This document shows positions 1-4,881 of a stretch of 5,527 nucleotides of DNA, in pieces; the stretch's first letter is position 1; the number at the start of each line of letters is the position of its first letter. A model generated the notes under the pieces. The model saw only the letters and a list, made by a program, of their open reading frames with translations, did no database searches and was not told the DNA's origin. The position numbers and the translations under genes were made by a program. Source of the stretch: Actinomycetes bacterium (GTDB taxonomy: Bacteria; Actinomycetota; Acidimicrobiia; Acidimicrobiales; Acidimicrobiaceae); assembly GCA_021844725.1 (NCBI GenBank), contig JAKBSX010000250.1, positions 1-5,527 on the forward strand. The letters run 5' to 3'.

Positions 1-66
1 TCTAAAGAGCGAAAAGAGGAATTCAGTCTGTCCCTCTGAGCCCCGATGTCATCTCTTTTACCGTTC
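1..66 (+). repeat. Left arm of perfect 66-bp inverted repeat
   Basis: Bases 1-66 are the exact reverse complement of 2495-2560. Identity stops sharply at 66/67: this copy continues into the acdA coding sequence, the other continues differently. The repeat runs to the first base of the window, so its true left end is unknown. The arm contains the acdA start codon (46-48), its first seven codons, and an in-frame TGA at 37-39. It could be a contig-end fold-back artefact or a real inverted duplication; the sequence alone does not decide. Confidence 0.97.
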
Positions 67-1428
67 TTCAAACCAAGGAGTGTTGCAGTTGTTGGAGCTT
101 CTAGACATCCTGGAAAGATCGGTCACGAGATTCTAAAGAACATCAAGCTGGCCGGATATGAAGGCAGAGTATTTCCCGTAAACCCTGTCGCGACATCAAT
201 ACTCGACTATCCCTGCTTTCCCAACCTTTCAGCCATTCCCGAGCAGGTGGATCTTGCAATCCTCGTCGTGCAGGCGTCAGAAATGAGTGAAGTAATGTCG
301 GAGTGCGCAAAAAAACACATTCCAGCCGTGATAGTAATTACATCAGGTTTCTCCGAAATCGGTCGGAAGGATCTAGAAGATCAGGTGATGAGCATTGCAA
401 AGAGCGCAGGGATACGAGTCATCGGCCCGAACACTTTCGGCATCTTTTTCGCGGATTCAAAGTTCAACTGCACCTTCGGCACTCAAAACGTCCTGCCTGG
501 AAAGACCGCATTCATCAGCCAGTCGGGCGCAATCGGCCTTGCACTGATGTCTTGGACGACGGAAGAAAAGTACGGGATTTCTTCAATAGTCAGCATAGGG
601 AACAAGGCTGATGTTGACGACGCTGACCTAATAGAGTTCTTCGCAGATCACGAACCTACCAAATCAATTCTGATCTACATGGAGGGACTGGCAGAGGGGA
701 GAAAATTTGTAGAAGCTGCAAAGAGAACTTCGAAAAAGAAGCCCATCGTGATCATAAAAGCAGGAAGATCTACGCGCGGAGCTCAAGCGGCGACCTCGCA
801 CACCGGCTCGATGGCAGGTTCGGACGCGATCTTTGACGTTGCGTTCAAGGAAGCTGGCGTGCTTCGCGCCGAAACGATGACTCAAGCGTTTGACTGGATT
901 CAGGCGATAAACGAAAACCCGATTCCCAAGACGGAAAACATTGTGATTGTAACTAATGGTGGCGGCATTGGCGTTCTCGCCACAGACAAGAGCGAAACTC
1001 TCGGACTGAAGATAGGCGACCTTCCGGACGATTTGAGAAACGAACTCAAACCACTGCTTCCGACGTTCGGTTCGCTCAGAAACCCGATAGACCTGACAGC
1101 GAACGCTGACGATGAGATGTACAGGAAGGTTCTCTCACTTCTCCTCAAAAGCGATCACGTTGGTGGAGTGATCGCGCTCTTCTGCGAGACCGCGAACATT
1201 GATCCGACACTCGTAGCAGGAGCTATCCTTGACATGAAACACCAAGAATCTTCAAAGCCGATGACTGCAGCGTTCATAGGCGGCAAACTGTCGCGTATGG
1301 CTTACACAAACATGCTGGAAAAGAGGTTTTCTGCATACCCGACGGCCGAGCGCGCGGTCGACGGCATGTATGCCCTAGTCGCGTACAGCCGAAGGAAGAT
1401 GGAACAGATAGGCGGGAAAGACAATTGA
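46..1428 (+). CDS. acdA: ADP-forming acyl-CoA (acetyl-CoA) synthetase, alpha subunit
   Basis: Cytosolic alpha subunit of the archaeal ADP-forming CoA ligase (EC 6.2.1.13 type), which interconverts acyl-CoA + ADP + Pi with the free acid + ATP + CoA. Its 460 residues are close to the Pyrococcus alpha subunit. Residues ~5-100 are the Rossmann CoA-binding domain (VAVVGASRHPGKIG at 13-26). Residues ~150-290 are the succinyl-CoA-ligase-like domain, with the phospho-acceptor His252 in SHTGSMAGSD and Glu213 in YMEG. By alignment from memory these match P. furiosus His257 and Glu218. The ~295-450 segment is the third ligase domain (VTNGGGIGV at 302-310). ATG46 is the first possible start, because an in-frame TGA lies at 37-39. 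No Shine-Dalgarno site directly precedes it. The gene overlaps acdB by 4 bp. Acyl specificity (acetate, branched or aryl acids) cannot be read from sequence. The first seven codons lie in the inverted repeat, but residues 5-8 (LPFF) fit the family N-terminus, so the start looks native. Confidence 0.95.
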   Translation: MSSLLPFFKPRSVAVVGASRHPGKIGHEILKNIKLAGYEGRVFPVNPVATSILDYPCFPNLSAIPEQVDLAILVVQASEMSEVMSECAKKHIPAVIVITSGFSEIGRKDLEDQVMSIAKSAGIRVIGPNTFGIFFADSKFNCTFGTQNVLPGKTAFISQSGAIGLALMSWTTEEKYGISSIVSIGNKADVDDADLIEFFADHEPTKSILIYMEGLAEGRKFVEAAKRTSKKKPIVIIKAGRSTRGAQAATSHTGSMAGSDAIFDVAFKEAGVLRAETMTQAFDWIQAINENPIPKTENIVIVTNGGGIGVLATDKSETLGLKIGDLPDDLRNELKPLLPTFGSLRNPIDLTANADDEMYRKVLSLLLKSDHVGGVIALFCETANIDPTLVAGAILDMKHQESSKPMTAAFIGGKLSRMAYTNMLEKRFSAYPTAERAVDGMYALVAYSRRKMEQIGGKDN

Positions 1429-2153
1429 AGAAAACAAGGGCCGTACTCGAGAGAAAACCCAGGCGCTTGATCGAGGCCGCCATCAACGAAGGAAGGAAAT
1501 CGCTGTTGGAGCACGAAGCAGATGAATTGGCAAAGATGTACGGCATTCCGCTGCCAAAGGCAGGTCTTGCCCGTAGCGAAAATGACGCTGTTAAGATTGC
1601 CCGCAAGATAGGCTACCCAATAGCAATGAAGATAGTATCCCCAGAGATCCTTCACAAGACAGATGTGGGAGGAGTCAGGCTCGGCTTGGATTCCCGGGCA
1701 GAGGTGAAGCGCGCTTTTGCTGAAATTATGAAGAATGCAAAGAAAGTCAGCGACAAGGTGGATATTACGGGCGTGTACGTTCAAAGGATGGCGGAGAAAG
1801 CACACGAATTCGTTGTTGGTGCAATCAGAGATCCGCAGTTCGGCCCAGCAGTAATGTTCGGAATCGGCGGGATCTACGTCGAGTTGTTCAAAGACGTGAC
1901 CTTTCGACTCGCCCCTCTTTCGCTCGAGGAGGCTACATCGATGACGAATGATTTCAAGGCTGCCCCACTACTTCGCGGATTCAGGGGAGCGAAACCGTTG
2001 GACGTGTCAACAGCTGCGCGCACCATTCAAGCAGTCGGAAAAATGATCAGCGAAAACCCGCAGATCGAATCAATCGACATCAACCCGCTCTTGGTTTACG
2101 AAAAAGGCGCTGTCGCAGTGGACGTAAGAGTGATTCTGCACAAGCAGAATTGA
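1425..2153 (+). CDS. acdB: ADP-forming acyl-CoA (acetyl-CoA) synthetase, beta subunit
   Basis: ATP-grasp beta subunit that carries the nucleotide site and partners AcdA. It is 242 aa against ~232 aa in Pyrococcus. The ATP-grasp fold runs from ~residue 25 to the end: EADELAKMYGIPLPKAG (31-47), YPIAMKIVSPEILHKTDVGG (64-83) with His77, MFGIGGIYVELFKD (144-157), FRLAPLS (160-166), and SIDINPLLV (216-224) with Asp218. His77 and Asp218 correspond, with a constant offset of 6, to the P. furiosus beta residues His71 and Asp212 proposed to relay the phosphate. The start is TTG at 1425-1427, overlapping the acdA stop as TTGA, which suggests translational coupling and fixed subunit stoichiometry. No clear Shine-Dalgarno site is seen. 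The next in-frame Met (residue 38) would remove part of the conserved fold, so the TTG start is preferred. In some archaea the two subunits are fused or unlinked; here they are adjacent and separate. Confidence 0.94.
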   Translation: MKKTRAVLERKPRRLIEAAINEGRKSLLEHEADELAKMYGIPLPKAGLARSENDAVKIARKIGYPIAMKIVSPEILHKTDVGGVRLGLDSRAEVKRAFAEIMKNAKKVSDKVDITGVYVQRMAEKAHEFVVGAIRDPQFGPAVMFGIGGIYVELFKDVTFRLAPLSLEEATSMTNDFKAAPLLRGFRGAKPLDVSTAARTIQAVGKMISENPQIESIDINPLLVYEKGAVAVDVRVILHKQN

Positions 2154-2233
2154 TCTCTAAGCAAGTTAAATCAGACCACAGCACAGAATTGTTCACTGTA
2201 GGCGGGCGTTGGCGATTCTGAAACTACATGAGA

Positions 2234-2238
2234 TTTTT
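2234..2238 (+). terminator. Possible oligo-T terminator for acdAB
   Basis: A run of five T on the plus strand about 80 bp past the acdB stop. Archaeal RNA polymerase can terminate at such runs without a hairpin. Support is only positional, and a single T5 is weak. Confidence 0.25.
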
Positions 2239-2393
2239 ACGCATACCGCGCGCCCACCGAAATCTGGTTGCTGTGACGCATGAGGGAATATTGCTGTTGA
2301 ACAGTTGATTCATCTATAACTCGCTTTCTGCAAATTCGAACACAGCGAGCGATTTTGCCAGGAAACTCTAACAATGAAAGATGCCTAAAAGAT

Positions 2394-2457
2394 GACTTCA
2401 CTACGATGTGAAGTCCCGAGAACGAACTACGCTTTCGTTTCGGGAGCTGCTTCGGCA
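2394..2457. other. Cluster of three adjacent stem-loops
   Basis: Stem 1 is an 8-bp perfect pair, GACTTCAC (2394-2401) with GTGAAGTC (2408-2415), loop TACGAT. Stem 2 pairs TCCCGA (2414-2419) with TCGGGA (2440-2445) and AACGAA (2421-2426) with TTCGTT (2434-2439), with one bulged G and a 7-nt loop. Stem 3 is a small C(TTCG)G tetraloop hairpin (2448-2457). Stems 1 and 2 share two bases, so they may be alternative or stacked. Read on the minus strand, stem 1 is followed by ATCTTTT, as in a terminator. On the plus strand they lie ~240 bp after acdB. The role is unknown: terminator, structured RNA, or a processing site. Confidence 0.5.
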
Positions 2458-2555
2458 ACTATTTCAGGTATCTGTTGCTGCTGTTCTTCTCCTGGAACGG
2501 TAAAAGAGATGACATCGGGGCTCAGAGGGACAGACTGAATTCCTCTTTTCGCTCT
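2427..2555 (-). other. Short open frame without a start codon, possible gene remnant
   Basis: The minus strand is open for 42 codons, from just after an in-frame TAA (2556-2558) to a TAG at 2427-2429. The C-terminus has a protein-like look: SPDVISFTVPGEEQQQQ followed by an acidic, Ala/Pro-rich tail. There is no ATG, GTG or TTG in the frame; ATT is the only rare option. The upstream half lies in the 66-bp repeat and the stop lies in the loop of stem 2. An open stretch of this length is not unlikely by chance, so it may be noncoding, a decayed gene end, or one side of a chimeric join. I do not recognise a family. Confidence 0.2.
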
Positions 2556-2560
2556 TTAGA
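2495..2560 (-). repeat. Right arm of perfect 66-bp inverted repeat
   Basis: Exact reverse complement of bases 1-66, in opposite orientation, 2428 bp away. It carries a second copy of the acdA start codon and first seven codons on the minus strand. After those codons this copy diverges and that frame stops after 18 residues, so it is not a second acdA. Beyond base 2560 the sequence continues into the tRNA upstream region. Confidence 0.97.
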
Positions 2561-2589
2561 ACTTTGCCTTTGGGGTTTCGCGCCGTGAT

Positions 2590-2604
2590 GAAAGGTTTTT
2601 TTAC
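2590..2604 (+). promoter_or_regulatory. Candidate BRE/TATA promoter of tRNA-Lys
   Basis: A purine stretch GAAAGG (BRE-like) runs straight into seven T and then TA. Its centre is about 30 bp upstream of the first tRNA base, the spacing expected for an archaeal TATA box with transcription starting at or just before the mature 5' end. The T-run is not a classic TTTAAATA, so support is moderate. Confidence 0.4.
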
Positions 2605-2644
2605 GAATATGCAAACAGTCGATAAACGGGGGCCTGTGGCTCAG

Positions 2645-2672
2645 ATTCATTCACGTTGTGAATGGAGAGAAG
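2645..2672 (+). other. tRNA-Lys intron 1 (28 nt, D loop 15/16)
   Basis: The inner helix is TTCATTCAC (2646-2654) paired with GTGAATGGA (2658-2666), nine pairs including one G-T, loop GTT. Outside it is a 3-nt bulge AGA (2643-2645), a central helix GCTC (2639-2642) with GAGA (2667-2670) with three pairs and one G-A mismatch, then a 3-nt bulge AGC (2671-2673). Cutting after the second base of each bulge gives exactly the expected D loop. It is therefore a slightly relaxed bulge-helix-bulge motif. Confidence 0.85.
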
Positions 2673-2680
2673 CCAGGCAG

Positions 2681-2702
2681 TGAGACTAGAGTTCTCGCCT
2701 AA
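2681..2702 (+). other. tRNA-Lys intron 2 (22 nt, D stem 22/23)
   Basis: The central helix AGGC (2675-2678) with GCCT (2697-2700) is four perfect pairs flanked by 3-nt bulges AGT (2679-2681) and AAA (2701-2703). The inner helix is GAGA (2682-2685) with TCTC (2693-2696), loop of 7. Cutting after the second base of each bulge restores the D-stem GAGC. The bulge-helix-bulge core is perfect, though the outer helix is almost absent. Central-helix bases come from exon 2, so intron 2 can form whether or not intron 1 has already been removed. Confidence 0.88.
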
Positions 2703-2756
2703 AGCGGAGGACTCTTAATCCTTAGGTCATGGGTTCAAATCCCATCAGGCCCGCCA

Positions 2757-2762
2757 TCTTTT
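2757..2762 (+). terminator. Short T-rich stretch after tRNA-Lys
   Basis: TCTTTT immediately follows the encoded CCA. A short T-run here is typical of terminators after archaeal tRNA genes. It is short, so support is modest. Confidence 0.35.
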
Positions 2763-2884
2763 GGATTCTAGAAAGAGATACCTTGTCTTCTGTCATGCGT
2801 GAAAACTATCGATCATGCCAAAAACCGTGCATCGTCGCTCAATCATGGCCTTGCTGACGCTGCTAGTCATACCATATCAATTCA

Positions 2885-2903
2885 TTTGAAGAATGTCTTC
2901 AAA
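2885..2903 (-). terminator. Stem-loop at the end of the asparagine synthetase gene
   Basis: TTTGAAG (2885-2891) pairs perfectly with CTTCAAA (2897-2903) around a 5-nt loop. The stem includes the TGA stop (2899-2901) of the minus-strand gene. No T-run follows on the minus strand, so it may stabilise the 3' end rather than terminate transcription. Confidence 0.3.
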
Positions 2904-3858
2904 GATCGTAAACGACGCCCGGTACTCTGGGAAATGGAGTCACTTCCCCGATGGAACGCGCTTGAGTTAGCCAGCAAACCAACCTTTCCAAGCCGATGCC
3001 ACCTCCGGCGGTTGGCTTAATTCTCTTATCCTTGGCAAGATCGAGGACCAATTTGAAACTCTCGGCGTTCACTCCATCTCTTTGAATTTTTGCTGCAATC
3101 TTTTCGTATTCGAACTCTCTTTTGGCCCCGGAAAGTATTTCGCCATATTTCGGCACAAAGAGGTCATAGTTGTCCCACTTTTTGGTTTCAAAATTCTGAA
3201 AATCGTAGAACTCCCTTGGGATGTTCACCACCCACACGGGCTCCTGTATTTCGGCGATCAATTGTTTTTCCCATTCAGCCTCACCGTATTTTTCCTTCAG
3301 TTTGTCTGCATCGAGCACTTTGAAAGGAGTCTTCGGAGTTTTTAGTTCAGAAAAGGCTCCGAGTTTAGTGAGCTCCTTCTTGCAGCGTCTCCTCTGGTCT
3401 CTGATGAGCCCGACGATCCATCCCTCGACGAGCTTGTGAATTTGCTTTGAAGTTGCGCCTCTCACCTCAAAGTCAAGCTGTGTGAACTCATATCCGTGCC
3501 AGCCGGTAGAACTACGTTCTCTCTTCTCTATTCTCACGTTCGGTGACAGGGTGAAGAGTTTTGGATATGCCAGAGAACACGACACTAACTTGTGGATTAT
3601 CATGCTAGCTGTGGTTCTGACGGTCTGCCCGTAGATTTCGACCTCGACTCTCTTCTCTATGGATGCGCCCGGATCGGGCCACAGGGGATCAGTAGTCTTG
3701 GAAAAAACAACCGGCAAAATCCAGTTAAAATCATCTTTCGAAAGCGTACTAGTCAGGTATCTCAGAGTTTCAGTCATCACTTTGGAAATGTTTGCTTTCC
3801 TTTCCAATTGCTCTTTGGAAAGGAGCTCCAGAGGTTGAGCTATCGGAATTGAACCCAT
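2899..3858 (-). CDS. Archaeal asparagine synthetase (AsnRS/AspRS-like catalytic core)
   Basis: The protein resembles the archaeal asparagine synthetase of the class II aminoacyl-tRNA synthetase family (the AS-AR type characterised in Pyrococcus abyssi). That enzyme makes asparagine from aspartate and ammonia with ATP and lacks the anticodon-binding domain. Counting from the ATG there are 319 residues, against ~294 in P. abyssi. Landmarks, numbered from the upstream TTG (subtract 3 for the ATG): TDPLWPDPG (59-67), LSPNVRIE (107-114), class II motif 2 FTQLDFE (128-134), VNIPREFYD (214-222), NYDL.VPKYGE (233-243), motif 3 GGGIGLERL (288-296), and FPRVPG near the end. No OB-fold domain precedes the core. 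ATG3858 is chosen; TTG3867 adds three residues. Neither has a Shine-Dalgarno site. A TATA-like site ~36 bp upstream would give an almost leaderless mRNA. The extra length lies partly in a basic insert near 155-180. A tRNA-charging role is unlikely but not excluded by sequence. Confidence 0.92.
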   Translation of the reverse strand: MGSIPIAQPLELLSKEQLERKANISKVMTETLRYLTSTLSKDDFNWILPVVFSKTTDPLWPDPGASIEKRVEVEIYGQTVRTTASMIIHKLVSCSLAYPKLFTLSPNVRIEKRERSSTGWHGYEFTQLDFEVRGATSKQIHKLVEGWIVGLIRDQRRRCKKELTKLGAFSELKTPKTPFKVLDADKLKEKYGEAEWEKQLIAEIQEPVWVVNIPREFYDFQNFETKKWDNYDLFVPKYGEILSGAKREFEYEKIAAKIQRDGVNAESFKLVLDLAKDKRIKPTAGGGIGLERLVCWLTQARSIGEVTPFPRVPGVVYDL

Positions 3859-3867
3859 AGATTTCAA

Positions 3868-4184
3868 CCCACGCTCTCCATGCCTTCTTATCTTTATCTC
3901 GATATGACGACATCTTGTAGATTGTACGCGCAGAATAACAAAGATCGTATGGTTTTGTTGACCCTATTTCGAATCGTCGGAAGTGGCTCGGAACATAATG
4001 GACTCGTGCGCGGATTTCCAAAAGTTTCCTGCTTGACGACTCCGTGGCGGTTTGTGGCACACGAGTATGATCGAGATTGTCAAACCCTAAATTGCTGGCT
4101 GCTTGCAAACGAACCGATGTTTCGAAAATGCCAAGGTTCTGATTCTTTCTTACATTGAAGTTCGGTCCGATGCTCATTCATCCT
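3868..4184. other. 317-bp gap with no supported gene
   Basis: Two open frames cross this gap, one on each strand (3880-4158 plus, 3770-4177 minus). Both have shadow-like composition, and the minus frame runs into the asparagine synthetase start in another frame. The gap holds the upstream region of the asparagine synthetase gene and the 3' flank of the membrane-protein gene. I see no tRNA, box C/D RNA or repeat. Confidence 0.5.
3887..3900 (-). promoter_or_regulatory. Candidate TATA box for the asparagine synthetase gene
   Basis: On the minus strand GAGATAAAGATAA is A/T-rich with a purine start. It lies ~36 bp upstream of the ATG, so transcription would begin ~10 bp before it, or at the alternative TTG. 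It is a weak match to the archaeal TATA consensus. Confidence 0.3.
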
Positions 4185-4700
4185 TCAGAACTCAGGTTTA
4201 GAAGCGACCTTTGATTGAATCCTGGATGTGCTCTTTTCTTCGCCAGACATCGAGTAGAATTTCCTGACGGATGGCAAGACACACAACGCTAGAGTGATTA
4301 CCCCCATTCCTGCGATTATGGGATAGAAAAAGAAGAATCCCAGATCATAGAAAATTACAACTTCTGTGGCAATCCAGACAATTTCACCTACTCCGAGTAG
4401 CATAGTCAAAATCCATGCCCATCTTTTCTGAACCCAAAGCCCGTAAGAGAGTAACAGTGGCAAGAAACCATAGACACCAATCAAGAAGATCCCCACGGGT
4501 GTGAAATCGTGAATGAATGGAATGCTACGAGTGAGGTGCGGCAAGATAACCTGTGCACCTATAGCTTCCCCTGAAGGCAAATACACGAGCAAAGCTCCAC
4601 TTGGGATTGAAATTATCGCCAATACGATTTGCACTGGAATCAGTATCTTGACTGCGAGTGGATGATCAAGCCCCATACAGTTCTCGCCATTATTATCCAC
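4185..4700 (-). CDS. Predicted four-helix membrane protein, unknown function
   Basis: 171 residues with four hydrophobic segments at ~17-41, ~67-90, ~94-118 and ~122-142. A ~30-residue polar tail rich in Lys, Ser and Glu follows. Lys/Arg residues sit in the 2-3 loop (QKR at 91-93) and in the C-terminal tail, so the positive-inside rule puts both termini in the cytoplasm. Helix 3 carries Glu106 and Glu113 and is Trp-rich (RWAWILTM...EIVWIATE). There is no cleavable signal peptide and no motif I recognise. The start drawn is GTG4700; ATG4676 (residue 9) lies closer to the first helix and is about equally likely, with a weak GGCGAG just upstream of it. It points away from the deacetylase remnant across a 181-bp A/T-rich spacer. 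The coherent hydrophobic pattern makes it a likely real gene; the family is unknown. Confidence 0.75.
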   Translation of the reverse strand: MDNNGENCMGLDHPLAVKILIPVQIVLAIISIPSGALLVYLPSGEAIGAQVILPHLTRSIPFIHDFTPVGIFLIGVYGFLPLLLSYGLWVQKRWAWILTMLLGVGEIVWIATEVVIFYDLGFFFFYPIIAGMGVITLALCVLPSVRKFYSMSGEEKSTSRIQSKVASKPEF

Positions 4701-4881
4701 GATTCAGACAAGTTAAACACGCTAGACGTTTTTCAGTAATGATAATCAGCAATTCTTCAAAGATAATGCAGCCAACGAACTGATGGTTGGGGAACTTTGG
4801 ATCTGTTTCTGTAGTATGGAAGATTAGACTCAGTCTTGAAGTCTTGTTTGAGCAACTTTCACATTTGCATCTGTATATTGT

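Larger units (their letters stand above)
2154..2629. other. 475-bp intergenic region, no convincing protein gene
   Basis: Between acdB and the tRNA no reading frame looks like a conserved protein; the 73-codon minus-strand frame at 2237-2458 has low-complexity shadow-like content. From left to right the region holds an oligo-T at 2234-2238, a weak inverted repeat (CTCGCT 2320-2325 / AGCGAG 2344-2349, followed by a short T-run), the stem-loop cluster at 2394-2457, the second arm of the 66-bp repeat, and a likely tRNA promoter near 2590-2604. Confidence 0.6.
2630..2756 (+). tRNA. tRNA-Lys(CTT) with two introns in the D arm, CCA encoded
   Basis: The acceptor stem pairs GGGCCTG (2630-2636) with CAGGCCC (2746-2752). 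Discriminator G is 2753 and encoded CCA is 2754-2756. The T arm is ATGGG-TTCAAAT-CCCAT (2729-2745). The anticodon arm is GAGGA-CTCTTAA-TCCTT (2707-2723) with anticodon CTT at 2714-2716, hence Lys for AAG codons. The D arm only becomes normal if 2645-2672 and 2681-2702 are removed: stem GCTC (2639-2642) then pairs with GAGC, formed from G2680 joined to 2703-2705, around a 9-nt loop holding the invariant GG (2676-2677). The spliced product is 74 nt plus CCA with all arms of standard length. The introns fall between standard positions 15/16 and 22/23, not at the canonical 37/38. Splicing would need the tRNA endonuclease and ligase. Non-canonical introns occur mainly in Crenarchaeota, Thaumarchaeota and relatives, usually with a heteromeric endonuclease; that last point is inference here. 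Confidence 0.95.

Noticed and set aside
1..39. End of an upstream plus-strand gene stopping at TGA 37-39, just before acdA
   Set aside because: Only 12 codons are visible, all inside the repeat, with no recognisable sequence; cannot be told from noncoding DNA.
2237..2458. 73-codon minus-strand open frame after acdB
   Set aside because: Basic, low-complexity composition, no recognisable family or ribosome site, and it crosses the stem-loop cluster; most likely chance.
2457..2513. Second copy of the acdA start (ATG plus six codons) on the minus strand as an independent gene
   Set aside because: After the repeat ends this frame stops after 18 residues with no acdA-like sequence.
2585..2591. 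GTGATGA resembling a box C of a C/D guide RNA
   Set aside because: No box D (CTGA) or C'/D' pair follows at the required spacing; it lies in the tRNA promoter region.
4002..4066. 7-bp inverted repeat ACTCGTG / CACGAGT with a 51-nt loop
   Set aside because: Short stem with a long loop, no supporting context; expected by chance in a window of this size.
3880..4158. 92-codon plus-strand open frame in the 317-bp gap
   Set aside because: No domain, no promoter or ribosome site, Cys/Arg-rich shadow-like composition.
3770..4177. 135-codon minus-strand open frame upstream of and overlapping the asparagine synthetase start
   Set aside because: It overlaps the conserved synthetase N-terminus in another frame and has no protein-like motif.
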